Notes: generated from the letters alone by a model not told the origin. A stretch of DNA of 64,000 nucleotides from Archaeoglobi archaeon JdFR-42 (GCA_002010305.1 MTND01000027.1:116930-180929), one strand, 5' to 3'; counted from the first letter of the stretch, positions 36,270 through 45,380 are shown. Translations and numbers: made by a program.

Positions 36270-37152
36270 GGTCGACATCCCTGAAATTCTTGATACACTG
36301 AGAATTCCATCAGGAACTAGATTTGATGAAAACAATATAATCACCGATACTGATGTAATTGTAGGCAGTAATTGTCATCTCGAGCTAGGGATAGTTGGAA
36401 AAAAAGTATTCGTTGGAGAGAAGACTCGAATTAACAGAGATATATCAGGAAAAGAGGTCCGGGTGGATGACTGGTGTGAAATTACTGGAGATGTATATTC
36501 CGAGGGAGATGCCTATATTGGAGAATTCGTTACTATTAAGGGGAAACTCGTAGTGTATGGAGATCTCGAGGTAGGGAGTAATGTCAAGATTCAGAAAGGC
36601 TTTGAGGCAAAGGGATGGATCGTAATAAAAAACCCCATTCCACTGATTGTGTTTATATTTCTATACATAATGGAACTCTTCAGAACTGGTAGAATAGAGG
36701 AAATCGAAGAACTCCTAGATGAATTTGAAGATGTAAGTGACCCGATGATCATTCCCAGCTCTGCTAAAATAACTCTGAGTGAAATAAAAGTTCCAAAAGA
36801 GGCGATATTTGAGAATGGATGCAGAGTACACGGCAATCTCAGAGGAGAGAAGGTCTTGATAAAAGGTGATTGTGAGTTCTTTGGAAGTGTTAGAGCTTCA
36901 GACCATATTGAAATCGAGGATTCCTTGATCCATGGAGATGTAGAGGGAAAGGATATTTGGATTAAGGGACGAAGTATTATTAAGGGAGATGTACGGGGAA
37001 GAAAAATTTTTGTTGAAAAGGATGTAAGGATCGAAGGAAATATTATAGGTAAAGAAGGTGTTAAAATCATAAGAAGGGAAAAACCAGAAGGTGTAACAAA
37101 TGATGGAATGGGACTGGAGGACATTCCGGGAGCGTTTCCCCCATCTGGCTGA
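36259..37152 (+). CDS. bactofilin-like/polymer-forming repeat protein with membrane segment
   Basis: About 297 residues. Two blocks of short beta-helix rungs (VRVDDWCEITGDVYSEGDAY... and VLIKGDCEFFGSVRASDHIEI...) are separated by a hydrophobic helix (PIPLIVFIFLYIMELF, about residues 132-147) and an acidic segment. The rung pattern is that of bactofilins (polymer-forming cytoskeletal proteins) or left-handed beta helices. The start is uncertain (TTG 36247 or ATG 36259); either overlaps the ApgM end. The function in archaea is unknown. Confidence 0.7.
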   Translation: MVHEVDIPEILDTLRIPSGTRFDENNIITDTDVIVGSNCHLELGIVGKKVFVGEKTRINRDISGKEVRVDDWCEITGDVYSEGDAYIGEFVTIKGKLVVYGDLEVGSNVKIQKGFEAKGWIVIKNPIPLIVFIFLYIMELFRTGRIEEIEELLDEFEDVSDPMIIPSSAKITLSEIKVPKEAIFENGCRVHGNLRGEKVLIKGDCEFFGSVRASDHIEIEDSLIHGDVEGKDIWIKGRSIIKGDVRGRKIFVEKDVRIEGNIIGKEGVKIIRREKPEGVTNDGMGLEDIPGAFPPSG

Positions 37153-37387
37153 AGAAATTTCTCAGAACAGCCATATACCCAGTATAATGGATCATTTTGA
37201 GCGATGCTCAGGGGTTGAAGAAGCTCTCGAGCTAATTGAGTTCTTTTACAGACATGGAGAGATCAGTAAGAGCTTCGCTGAGTCTCTGAAAAAAAACATG
37301 GATGCACTATCTCGGCTTTTTAATACGAGGAAACCGGGAGAATACACGAAAAGAGGAATTTTAAAGAAATCTGAGGATTTTCGATGA
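37100..37387 (+). CDS. DUF2095-family small protein
   Basis: A 95-residue helical protein. FRERFPHLAEEI near the N-terminus matches archaeal DUF2095. It overlaps the preceding gene by about 50 bases in another frame, and its stop overlaps the start of the YchF-type GTPase (ATGA). This position beside the GTPase is, from memory, common in methanogens. No function is known. Confidence 0.78.
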   Translation: MMEWDWRTFRERFPHLAEEISQNSHIPSIMDHFERCSGVEEALELIEFFYRHGEISKSFAESLKKNMDALSRLFNTRKPGEYTKRGILKKSEDFR

Positions 37388-38550
37388 TAACCATTGGTCT
37401 AGCAGGTAAACCCAATTCTGGAAAATCCACTTTTTTTAAGGCTGCAACTCTTGCGGATGTGGCCATAGCAAATTATCCTTTCACTACTATAGAACCTAAT
37501 GTGGGTATTGCCCATGTGAAGACAGAATGTGTATGTAGACAACTTGATGTTGAATGCGAAAGATGTATAGAGGGGTGGAGATTCATACCAGTTGAATTAA
37601 TCGATGTGGCTGGACTTGTTCCAGACGCCCACAAAGGTCGTGGTCTTGGAAACGAATTTCTTGATACTCTGAGACAGGCTGAGGCCATCATTCATGTGGT
37701 TGATGCATCTGGCTCAACTGATCCAGATGGAAATGAGGTGGGGATCGGTACTCATGATCCTCTGAATGATATCGAATTTTTGAAAAAAGAGCTCACAATG
37801 TGGATATATGGCTTGCTAAAAAAACACTGGGAGAGAATAACCAGAAGGATCCAGCTAGAAAAGGCTTTACCCCATAGACTTATCTCTGAACAACTGTTAG
37901 GTGCCGGAATTTCAGAATATCATGCAAAATCTGCCCTAATGGCCATACATAAGGACATATCAAAGTATACTGACGAAGATCTCCGTGAACTCTCTCAAGT
38001 TCTGATGGAGACCAGTAGAAAGATTGTGGTGGCTGCAAATAAGGCAGACATAGCTCCCAGAGATAACATCAATAGGCTTCTAGATCTTGGAGACCACGTA
38101 GTTGCTACATCCGGAGTCTTTGAATATGCTCTAAGAATGGCTGCAAAAAATGGGTTTATATCATATATCCCAGGAGAGAAAGATTTTAAAATACTTAAAA
38201 AACTGAATGATAGGCAAGCTGAAGTTCTTGACAAAATAAAAATATTTCTTGATGAATTTGGCTCTACAGGAGTTCAGAAAGTTATCAATAAAGTAGTTTT
38301 CGAAGAACTGAGTTATATAGTTGTATATCCAGTAGAAGACGAAAATAAATACACAGATTCAAATGGTCAAGTCCTCCCAGATGCATTTCTGCTGAAAGAG
38401 GGGGCAACTCCCAGAGACCTAGCAGCTAAAGTTCATACAGATCTGGAAAAACATTTTTTGTATGCTGTAGATGCAAAAACCAGGATGAGAGTATCAGAGG
38501 ACTATCACCTCCAGCATAATGATGTAATAAAAATAGTGGCTACCGTCTGA
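37384..38550 (+). CDS. YchF/OLA1-type GTPase with TGS domain
   Basis: A 388-residue Obg-related GTPase. G1 is GKPNSGKST, G3 lies in DVAGLVPDAHKGRG, G4 is NKAD, and a TGS domain ends the protein (HTDLEKHFLYAVDAKTRMRV). The archaeal YchF group has the insertion with Cys residues (ECVCRQLDVECERC) seen here. It is a ribosome-associated housekeeping GTPase or ATPase. Confidence 0.93.
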   Translation: MITIGLAGKPNSGKSTFFKAATLADVAIANYPFTTIEPNVGIAHVKTECVCRQLDVECERCIEGWRFIPVELIDVAGLVPDAHKGRGLGNEFLDTLRQAEAIIHVVDASGSTDPDGNEVGIGTHDPLNDIEFLKKELTMWIYGLLKKHWERITRRIQLEKALPHRLISEQLLGAGISEYHAKSALMAIHKDISKYTDEDLRELSQVLMETSRKIVVAANKADIAPRDNINRLLDLGDHVVATSGVFEYALRMAAKNGFISYIPGEKDFKILKKLNDRQAEVLDKIKIFLDEFGSTGVQKVINKVVFEELSYIVVYPVEDENKYTDSNGQVLPDAFLLKEGATPRDLAAKVHTDLEKHFLYAVDAKTRMRVSEDYHLQHNDVIKIVATV

Positions 38551-38626
38551 ATGTATATCCGTTTCACGTCTATCTACTTCTACGCTAATCGCAATCCTTT
38601 CATATGATGGTCGAAGACGTCAAACT

Positions 38627-39187
38627 ATGAGTTTAGAAGAATACATAAATGATCCAGAATTGGAAGAAGTAGTGAATTTTCACGGTCATTTATGCTTTGG
38701 ACTGGCTCTAGGCTTCAAAGTTGCTCATATTGCCAGAGAGGAGTTTCCAAGACCTGAAGACGAAGAGATCGTATGTATTGTGGAAAACAATTCTTGTGCT
38801 GTAGACGCAATTCAGTATATTATGGGTTGCACATTTGGAAAAGGGAATCTGGTTTTCAGAGATTACGGCAAACACGCTTACACCTTTATCAACCGGGTCA
38901 ACAAACAAGCTATCAGAATATCACTGGCAGGTGATATATCCAAGAAACTGAATGGGCTGAAAAAGAATGAAGTTATAGAGTACATCCTAAATAATCCCAA
39001 AGTGTTCCTTAAAATAGAAAGGTTCAAAGATTTTTCTGACATCCCTCCTGAAGCAAGAATTCATACTTCAGTGGAGTGTGAGGAATGCAGAGAACCAGTG
39101 ATGGAAACACGAGCACGGGTACTTGAAGGGAGAATCCTATGCATACCATGTTTTAACAGACTCCTTAATACCCTTTTGAAAAAATAG
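38627..39187 (+). CDS. FmdE-family protein with C-terminal zinc finger
   Basis: A 186-residue protein. The N-terminal FmdE core has FHGHLCFGLALGFKVA and ENNSCAVDAIQ, whose His and Cys probably bind a metal. The C-terminal zinc ribbon is CEECREP...CIPC. FmdE was named from its link to molybdenum formylmethanofuran dehydrogenase in methanogens, but many copies are stand-alone. Here there are no fmd/fwd genes alongside. A thiol or metal role is inferred only from the motif. Confidence 0.88.
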   Translation: MSLEEYINDPELEEVVNFHGHLCFGLALGFKVAHIAREEFPRPEDEEIVCIVENNSCAVDAIQYIMGCTFGKGNLVFRDYGKHAYTFINRVNKQAIRISLAGDISKKLNGLKKNEVIEYILNNPKVFLKIERFKDFSDIPPEARIHTSVECEECREPVMETRARVLEGRILCIPCFNRLLNTLLKK

Positions 39188-39235
39188 AGAAAAGGTATTA
39201 TTATATTGAGTCCGACGCCATAGCTGGTGTCGGTT

Positions 39236-40057
39236 ATGATCACATACAATGCTGTAGTAAATAAGATTGTAGAGCTTTTCCACAAGGCTGAGACTGAGCT
39301 TCCAGATGATGTGGTCAGAGCTATCGAAAAGGCTCTCGAAAGAGAGGAGAACGAGATGGCTCAACGCCAACTTGAAGCAATCTTAAGAAACATAGAAGTT
39401 GCGAAAACCAAAAAAATTCCGATTTGCCAAGATACAGGAATTCCAATCATATTCCTTGAAATAGGGATGGATGTAACTCTAGATTTTGATCTCAAATCAG
39501 CTATTGAAGAGGGTGTTAAAAAGGCAACAGAACTCATACCACTTAGACCAAATGCTGTCCATCCGCTAACTCGCGAAAATCCTGGGACTAACATAGGAGT
39601 GGGTATTCCCGATATCCATTGTGAATTTGTAGAAGGAGACCATATACAAATTACAGTAGCACCCAAGGGGGCAGGTTCAGAAAATATGAGTCGATTGCGA
39701 ATGTTCAATCCATCAGAAGCTGGTGAAATAAAGAAATTTGTAGTAGAAACGGTAAAAAACGCTATGGGAAAACCGTGTCCACCCACAATAGTTGGAGTTG
39801 GGATCGGTGGTAGCTTTGATAAATGTGCAAGACTTGCAAAAAAAGCAGCCTTCAAAGTTCTTGGAACGCCTTCAGAGTATGAGGCTGAACTTTTGGAAGC
39901 GATAAACTCTCTTGGCATTGGACCTATGGGGTTAGGTGGAAGAACAACTTCTCTTGCTGTAAATGTGGAAATGGCCTATTGTCATACAGCATCGTTGCCT
40001 GTTGCAGTTAATATCCAGTGCTGGGCCTCGAGACGAGCTTCAGGAGTTTTGAGGTGA
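39236..40057 (+). CDS. fumarate hydratase, alpha subunit (class I)
   Basis: About 273 residues of the 4Fe-4S class I fumarase/tartrate dehydratase N-terminal part. PICQDTGIPIIF, GAGSENMSRLRMFNP and GIGGSFDKCARLAKKA include three conserved Cys for the cluster. In archaea the class I enzyme is split in two, and the beta gene follows at once. It hydrates fumarate to malate in the incomplete TCA cycle. GTG 39227 is a weaker alternative start. L-tartrate dehydratase cannot be fully excluded. Confidence 0.9.
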   Translation: MITYNAVVNKIVELFHKAETELPDDVVRAIEKALEREENEMAQRQLEAILRNIEVAKTKKIPICQDTGIPIIFLEIGMDVTLDFDLKSAIEEGVKKATELIPLRPNAVHPLTRENPGTNIGVGIPDIHCEFVEGDHIQITVAPKGAGSENMSRLRMFNPSEAGEIKKFVVETVKNAMGKPCPPTIVGVGIGGSFDKCARLAKKAAFKVLGTPSEYEAELLEAINSLGIGPMGLGGRTTSLAVNVEMAYCHTASLPVAVNIQCWASRRASGVLR

Positions 40058-40061
40058 TTAG

Positions 40062-40643
40062 ATGAAATATCAGTTTAATACCCCTCTTTCAAAGGAAGAC
40101 ATAATGGAATTGAATGTAGGAGATGAAGTATATCTCTCCGGGATAATTTATACTGCACGGGACAAAGCCCACATGAGAATTATGGAATATAGAAAAGAGA
40201 GTAAAAAGATTCCGTTTTCACTGGAAAACCAGGTAATTTACCACTGCGGACCCCTCGTAAAAAAATTGGACAGTAAATGGAAAGTAGTAGCAGCAGGACC
40301 CACAACCAGTGCAAGGATGAACAGAGCCGCTGTTCCATTGTTACAGAACTTCGATGTGAGAGCACTTATTGGAAAAGGGGGAATGGATGGTAAAGTAACT
40401 GAAGCAATGCGAGAAAAATGTGTCTATCTAGCTTATACTGGAGGGTGTGCTGCCACTGCCGCCGAAACAATAACTTCAGTAAAGGACGTAATCTGGCTTG
40501 ATCTGGGAGTGCCCGAAGCAGTATGGGTTCTTGAGGTGGAGAAGTTTGGCCCTCTACTGGTTGGTATTGATGCTCATGGGAACAGTATTTTCAGTAAAGT
40601 TGAGGAAGAAGTGAACAAACATTTTAGTGATATGTTTCCCTAG
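40062..40643 (+). CDS. fumarate hydratase, beta subunit (class I)
   Basis: A 193-residue C-terminal-type subunit. GDEVYLSGIIYTARDKAH, GPTTSARMN and GKGGMDGKV are the fumarase beta blocks. It starts four bases after the alpha subunit with GAGGTGAT upstream. The alpha and beta chains together form the catalytic dimer. Confidence 0.92.
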   Translation: MKYQFNTPLSKEDIMELNVGDEVYLSGIIYTARDKAHMRIMEYRKESKKIPFSLENQVIYHCGPLVKKLDSKWKVVAAGPTTSARMNRAAVPLLQNFDVRALIGKGGMDGKVTEAMREKCVYLAYTGGCAATAAETITSVKDVIWLDLGVPEAVWVLEVEKFGPLLVGIDAHGNSIFSKVEEEVNKHFSDMFP

Positions 40644-40667
40644 TGACTCCTTAACTCTCCATATTTT

Positions 40668-41096
40668 TTATTCCGGATCTTTCAGGAAGTGTAGCTTTTT
40701 CTGCCTGGACACGCCAACCAGTTCAAATACATCGATGCTTTTTTCATACATCAAGTCTTCATCTATCTTGAAATTCCCTTTTTTGGTGGGTTTAAGATCC
40801 TCTACATCGATAAATCTCCATTCCTTATAATCCAGTCTGAATCCAACAAAAGGCATAGCCCCAAAACTCGCTGAAAACTCCTTAAGGGCGTTTACCTCAT
40901 CGTCAGAGAGGTATATTGGAAACTCCTTCCTTCCTTTAACTTCAATGGCCATGTATCTCCTGCCATTTCCTGCAATGATATCTGGCAAAGGTCTTTTTGT
41001 GGCAGCACCAGATGATGGCACGCGAATAGCTGGGCACTGAAGGTCCCATAACAGGTTGACCAGCTCCCTTTCGATCCTTGACCCTTTTTTCTTCAT
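40668..41096 (-). CDS. hjc: Holliday junction resolvase Hjc
   Basis: A 142-residue archaeal resolvase. KKKGSRIERELVNLLW (catalytic Glu and basic start), the SSGAATKRPLPDIIAG Asp and AIEVKGR (Glu-x-Lys) form the PD-(D/E)xK nuclease site. It cuts four-way DNA junctions symmetrically. It is convergent with the fumarase operon and divergent from the aldolase. Confidence 0.93.
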   Translation of the reverse strand: MKKKGSRIERELVNLLWDLQCPAIRVPSSGAATKRPLPDIIAGNGRRYMAIEVKGRKEFPIYLSDDEVNALKEFSASFGAMPFVGFRLDYKEWRFIDVEDLKPTKKGNFKIDEDLMYEKSIDVFELVGVSRQKKLHFLKDPE

Positions 41097-41148
41097 TCAT
41101 TATTTTGAATGGGGTTACTTTAATATAGTCTTTCTCAAATCATCCCTC

Positions 41149-41691
41149 ATGAACTTGGTGCAACAGTTGATATGCTGTGGTAAAGAGATGGTTCGATATT
41201 CCTTGGTGGCTGGAGCAAGTGGGAACATCAGTGCACATAGAGATCAAAAAATTATCATTACTCGAAAGGGAGCATTTTTAGGTTCTCTGTCACCAGAAGA
41301 TTTCGTGAAGGTAGATTTTCATGGGAGCGATCCGAGAGCATCCAGAGATCTAGTAATCCACCGAACGATATATGAGACAATTGACACCAAGTTCATACTT
41401 CACAGTCACGGCATTAAAACTATAGTTGTTTCTTTTTTGGTAGATACTTTCGAGCCAATTGACCTTGAAGGGAGATACGTTCTTGGGGCAGTTCCTGTAG
41501 TAGAAGGAGAATATGATGTAGAGCGTCTTTCTAAGAACATTGCAGAAAAAATTTCAGAGAGTGAAGTCGTTGTAGTAAAAGGACATGGTGCCTACGCCTG
41601 TGGAGATGATCCCTTAGAGGCTCTTGCCAGATTGGTTACTCTCGATCAGAGTTGTAAGATTTTTTATGATTATATGATTCTCACTAAATAG
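41149..41691 (+). CDS. class II aldolase/adducin-family protein (fuculose-1-phosphate aldolase-like)
   Basis: About 180 residues from ATG 41149; the longer track frame runs through the divergent promoter. GASGNISAH, the zinc His pair in LHSHGIKT and the third His in VVKGHGAYACG mark the class II aldolase fold. Small archaeal members usually act as L-fuculose-1-phosphate aldolases or related, and one group serves riboflavin/F420-type lactaldehyde supply. The substrate is not resolved here. Confidence 0.88.
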   Translation: MNLVQQLICCGKEMVRYSLVAGASGNISAHRDQKIIITRKGAFLGSLSPEDFVKVDFHGSDPRASRDLVIHRTIYETIDTKFILHSHGIKTIVVSFLVDTFEPIDLEGRYVLGAVPVVEGEYDVERLSKNIAEKISESEVVVVKGHGAYACGDDPLEALARLVTLDQSCKIFYDYMILTK

Positions 41692-42224
41692 TGTCCAATT
41701 AATTAATTATTTTGTATTAAAATTCTTATATATTCGTTCATAACAGAAACATTTATGTAGTATGATTATTGTAGTAATAATGGTGGTAATAATAATGATG
41801 AAATGTTTTGGTACCCAAGCCTTTAAGATAGGAGATTACAAATGTACACTATGTCCCATGTACACTGAATGCAAGAGAGTCTTTGGTACACCATCATCTA
41901 ATATATGGGCAAGCTCTCCGGGTTTGAAATAATGGAATATAAAGCTATCCGCCAGTTGCAATAAAACTACTCTGTTAGATTTTGAGATTATCGGTAGATC
42001 CAACAATAGTTATAAGCCAAAACTAGCCTTACCGTTAGTCATATTTTGGGTCCAATGACTATATCCAATTTGCAAAAAAGATTGTTTCCAACGTTTTTGT
42101 TTCTGCTATCTTTGAGACTATGAGCGATTTTGTTCGAGGACTTTTTAGTTTACGTATACCTTATCTGAAACATATGCTAGCATCAATGGGAATTGTACAA
42201 AAAAGAAGAGTCTCTACAAAAGAA
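41692..42224. other. 533-bp intergenic region, mostly non-coding
   Basis: Apart from the short Cys-rich frame at 41795-41932 I see no gene. It has long AT tracts near 41700-41750 (promoter-like) and a stretch from 41940 to 42220 with no recognisable RNA or repeat. The plus-strand frame at 42120-42638 is the shadow of the CoA-ligase gene. Confidence 0.5.
41795..41932 (+). CDS. possible 45-residue Cys-rich microprotein
   Basis: Below the ORF-track cut-off. ATGATG at 41795 follows GGTGGT and opens a frame with MMKCFGTQAFKIGDYKC, then CPMYTEC and a Ser-rich tail. Four Cys in a C-x(n)-C-x2-C-x5-C layout suggest a zinc or Fe-S knuckle. The frame can be extended up to 41762 through a hydrophobic Ile/Val run. 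No family is recognised. The Cys pattern and ribosome-binding site are the only support. Confidence 0.4.
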   Translation: MMKCFGTQAFKIGDYKCTLCPMYTECKRVFGTPSSNIWASSPGLK

Positions 42225-43532
42225 TCAACTGGTATCTCTAAGATCAATAACTCGCTTGGCTTTTATACCATCTCTTGGAATCGTTCCTGGATCAACAATT
42301 CTGACTTTTGGAGTATATCCTGTAATGGCCTTTATTTCCTTAGTATAATGCCTTATAAGTTCCGTTTTTTCTTTATTCGAGAGTTTCTTAAGGGATTCCA
42401 CTTCCACCGTCATCGTGTCCAGATACCCTTTCTTTTCAACAATTATTCTATAATTGACTCCACTCTCCTGGTGTCTCATGAGAGCTTCTTCGATCTGACT
42501 GGGAAAGATATTGGTACCACTCACAATTATCATATCATCGGTTCTTCCTATAATCGTCGAATGCTTTATATGGGTCCTCCCACACTCACACTCTTTTGTA
42601 TCATACAAGAAGGCCAAATCTCTAGTTCTGTATCTTAGAATAGGCATCGACTCTTTAGTCAATGTGGATATTACAAGTTCCCCTTTCTCCTCCAGCTCAA
42701 TTGGTTCACCTGTTTTTGGATCCACACACTCAACCAAGAAGTGATCTTCCCAGAGGTGAAGACCATCATGCTGGTCACAATCTGTTGAAACTCCGGGACC
42801 GCACATTTCGCTCAGTCCATATACGTTATGAGCATCCATATCCCATAAATCATTCATTTTCTTTCTCAACCCTTCAGTGAAGGTTTCTGCTCCAAATAAT
42901 CCAGCTCTTACTTCGAGATCTTTTGAAGGATCTATTCCCATCTCCATGGCTACTTTAGCCAGATGCAGTCCATAAGAGATAACACCAGACATGAAAGTGG
43001 TTCCATAATCCTTCATAAGAGTAATCTGACGGTTGGACTCTCCTCCACTACTTGGAACTATTAAGGCTCCTATTTTCCTCGCACCATAGTGAAATCCAAA
43101 GGCTCCAGTGAACAGCCCATAGGGTATTGGATTCTGAAATATGTCCTTTTTCGATAAACCAGACATGGCTAGACAGCGGGCCATAACCTCGCCCCATACA
43201 TCGATGTCGTTCAGAGTATATACTACCGTGGTGGGTTTTCCCGTAGTACCTGAAGAAGCATGAAGCTCCACTAGCTCTTCCATTGGAACCGCTAGAAGGC
43301 CAAAAGGATAGTTTTTCCTTAGATCCTCCTTTTCCATAAAAGGCAACTTTCTTACATCCTGAAGCGTTTTTATATCTTCAGGTTTAACACCCATTTCCTT
43401 CATCTTCCTGCGATAGTATGCTACATTCTCATATACTCGATGGACGGTATTCTTTAACCTTTCAAGCTGAATGGCTTCGATTTTTTTTCTATCTAACGTC
43501 TCTATTTTTTCATTGAACATGTAATCCTTCAC
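42225..43532 (-). CDS. paaK: phenylacetate--CoA ligase family protein
   Basis: About 435 residues of the adenylate-forming superfamily. HASSGTTGKPTTVVYT is the P-loop-like AMP motif. YGLSEMCGPGV and RYRTRDLA are the adenylation motifs, and the C-terminal lid has PRDGIKAKRVIDLR. PaaK-type enzymes activate phenylacetate, indoleacetate or benzoate-like acids. GTG 43532, six bases after GGAGGTG, fits better than GTG 43541. It ends the AOR operon, so the acid formed by AOR is the probable substrate. Confidence 0.88.
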   Translation of the reverse strand: MKDYMFNEKIETLDRKKIEAIQLERLKNTVHRVYENVAYYRRKMKEMGVKPEDIKTLQDVRKLPFMEKEDLRKNYPFGLLAVPMEELVELHASSGTTGKPTTVVYTLNDIDVWGEVMARCLAMSGLSKKDIFQNPIPYGLFTGAFGFHYGARKIGALIVPSSGGESNRQITLMKDYGTTFMSGVISYGLHLAKVAMEMGIDPSKDLEVRAGLFGAETFTEGLRKKMNDLWDMDAHNVYGLSEMCGPGVSTDCDQHDGLHLWEDHFLVECVDPKTGEPIELEEKGELVISTLTKESMPILRYRTRDLAFLYDTKECECGRTHIKHSTIIGRTDDMIIVSGTNIFPSQIEEALMRHQESGVNYRIIVEKKGYLDTMTVEVESLKKLSNKEKTELIRHYTKEIKAITGYTPKVRIVDPGTIPRDGIKAKRVIDLRDTS

Positions 43533-43550
43533 AATATTCACCTCCAGTTA

Positions 43551-45173
43551 CTATCCGAATAGCATCCAGTTCGCCCTAGTAACAAGATTCTTAAAAGCAT
43601 AAGCACATCGTTCAGGGGAGCTCAATACAGGAATCTTATTATCCCGAAAAATTTTATGTATAACAGGTGTATCAACAACATAGGCCACAACAGGTTTTCC
43701 ATATTTCCTGCTGGCATTTACAAAGGCCTCTGCAAACTCTCTGGAGTCGAGACCCACATTTATGGCAATCACACCCCCAATGTACTCCAGAGACATAACT
43801 ATATCCACACATCTACTATAATTGGAAAAGGGGGTTGCTGGAGTCATATCTAGCGGATTTGATAGGGCGGCAATTGGTGATGCAACTTCCTTTAATTGTT
43901 TTTTAGCTTCAGAATCGAATTCCGGGACTTTCAGGCCGAGTTCCTCGCATAGGTCACTGACAGCTACACTTGGTCCACCGCTTATGGTTATGATCCCTAC
44001 ACTGTCACAGGAAGGGAGTGGTTGGGTGGACAAAACTTGAGCAGTGTCAAGCATTTCATCCATATTTTTAAACAACAAAACCCTGCTCTGCCTACATGCA
44101 GCCTCAAAGATCCTGAACTCTCCTGCCATAGAACCTGTATGAGACCTTGCAGCTCTTGTTCCTGCACCTGTTCTCCCTATTTTGTAAACAAGAACAGGTT
44201 TTCTAGAAGAAATACTTCTAGCAGTATCAATGAATTTCCTTCCATCTTTCAACCCTTCCATCAAAAGCATGATCACATCAGTTTTTTCATCTGAACCAAG
44301 AAACTCCATCATTTCTACGAAATCTACATCTACCATGTTGCCTATACTTACAAACCGACTTAATTTTAATAGAGAATTTCGTACATAATGTAAAGCTATC
44401 CCTCCAAAGGCACCACTTTGAGAGATAAAAGCCACATTTCCTTCATCCATAGGAACTTCCCAGAAATAACTGGCATTAATTTTCGTATGGGTGTCAAGGA
44501 TACCCATACAATTTGGTCCAATAATTCTGACCCCTGATTCCTTTGCAATCTCGTACATCTTTTCCTGAACAGCACGACTTTCCTGACTCTCAACCTCTCC
44601 AAATCCAGCTGATAGGATAACACAGGCTTTAACTCCTTTCGCAACACAGTCGTTCAGAGCAGGGAGAACGTATTTCCCAGGAATGGATATTATAGCAAGA
44701 TCCACCTCCCCTTCTATTTCAAGGATACTCTGATACACTCTGTATCCCAGTATTTCCTTTTCCTTTGGATGTATCGGATACACCTGGCCATCAAAACCAG
44801 AATCGATGATATTCTTAAAAAGAACGTACCCCAACTTCTCTTTGTTTCCTGTTGCACCAAAGACTGCTATTGATCTGGGATTGAAAAAATAGGAAAGAGG
44901 ATTTTCCAATATTCCTCCTCCCATGGGAAAGGATATGGCCACTTCGTCTCCATGAGCCAGAATATGGTCTCTCTTTACTTCCTTTCCATTCACCACAAAA
45001 ATAGCTTCTCTATACCCTTCTCGTTCAATAGCGTTCCTGAACTCTCTGCCATATTTAGAAAAAAGAACCTGAAGTAGATCTTCCACTGTAGAACCCCTTT
45101 CAAGATTGATTCTCTCTTCTCTTTTTCCGGTTACCTGAGAAAAATAACCGAGAAACCTCACGAAGACTATCAA
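43551..45173 (-). CDS. MoaD/ThiS-like domain fused to ADP-forming acyl-CoA synthetase alpha
   Basis: A 540-residue open frame with a TTG start five bases after AGGTGAG. Residues 1-87 are a MoaD-like beta-grasp domain (VRFLGYFSQVTGKRE, GSTVEDLLQVL, VNGKEV, GDEVAISFPMGGG). The GGG stands where MoaD normally ends in free GG. From about residue 89 the protein is an acyl/acetyl-CoA synthetase (ADP-forming) alpha chain: FFNPRSIAVFGATG, GPNCMGI and ARSHTGSMAGEF with the phospho-His. The beta (ATP-grasp) chain is not in the window. GGAGGAGG coding the glycines precedes an in-frame TTG (44909) by four bases, so a separate synthetase could also be made. Confidence 0.85.
   Translation of the reverse strand: MIVFVRFLGYFSQVTGKREERINLERGSTVEDLLQVLFSKYGREFRNAIEREGYREAIFVVNGKEVKRDHILAHGDEVAISFPMGGGILENPLSYFFNPRSIAVFGATGNKEKLGYVLFKNIIDSGFDGQVYPIHPKEKEILGYRVYQSILEIEGEVDLAIISIPGKYVLPALNDCVAKGVKACVILSAGFGEVESQESRAVQEKMYEIAKESGVRIIGPNCMGILDTHTKINASYFWEVPMDEGNVAFISQSGAFGGIALHYVRNSLLKLSRFVSIGNMVDVDFVEMMEFLGSDEKTDVIMLLMEGLKDGRKFIDTARSISSRKPVLVYKIGRTGAGTRAARSHTGSMAGEFRIFEAACRQSRVLLFKNMDEMLDTAQVLSTQPLPSCDSVGIITISGGPSVAVSDLCEELGLKVPEFDSEAKKQLKEVASPIAALSNPLDMTPATPFSNYSRCVDIVMSLEYIGGVIAINVGLDSREFAEAFVNASRKYGKPVVAYVVDTPVIHKIFRDNKIPVLSSPERCAYAFKNLVTRANWMLFG
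44914..44921 (-). promoter_or_regulatory. internal Shine-Dalgarno within the MoaD-synthetase gene
   Basis: GGAGGAGG on the minus strand, coding the Gly-Gly-Gly at the domain junction. It lies four bases before the in-frame TTG at 44909-44907 that opens LENPLSYFFNPRSI, the natural N-terminus of the synthetase. Confidence 0.5.
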
Positions 45174-45179
45174 CAGGTC

Positions 45180-45380
45180 TCACCTGCGAATAAAGGAAAA
45201 TCTAAATCCTTTTCTGGCCTCCATCTCCTCTTTACTGATTCCCAGACAGCGATTACAGAGGTTCTTTGACTTGTCAAAATGCAGATCACAGAAAGTTTTA
45301 CGACACTTCCAGCATATGTTTACTCTGACATATGGCTGAGATAAATCGATCCTTTCCTTACAGGTCTTGCACAGAGGCAT
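45180..45380 (-). CDS. small zinc-ribbon protein of the AOR operon
   Basis: A 66-residue protein with CKTC, CWKC, CDLHF and CNRC: eight potential zinc ligands in two knuckles, LIM/FYVE-like in spacing. It starts right after the AOR stop (TAA ATG), and its stop is part of the ribosome-binding site of the MoaD-fusion gene, so it is translated as part of the operon. I do not recognise the family. A role in AOR assembly is only a guess from position. Confidence 0.7.
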   Translation of the reverse strand: MPLCKTCKERIDLSQPYVRVNICWKCRKTFCDLHFDKSKNLCNRCLGISKEEMEARKGFRFSFIRR

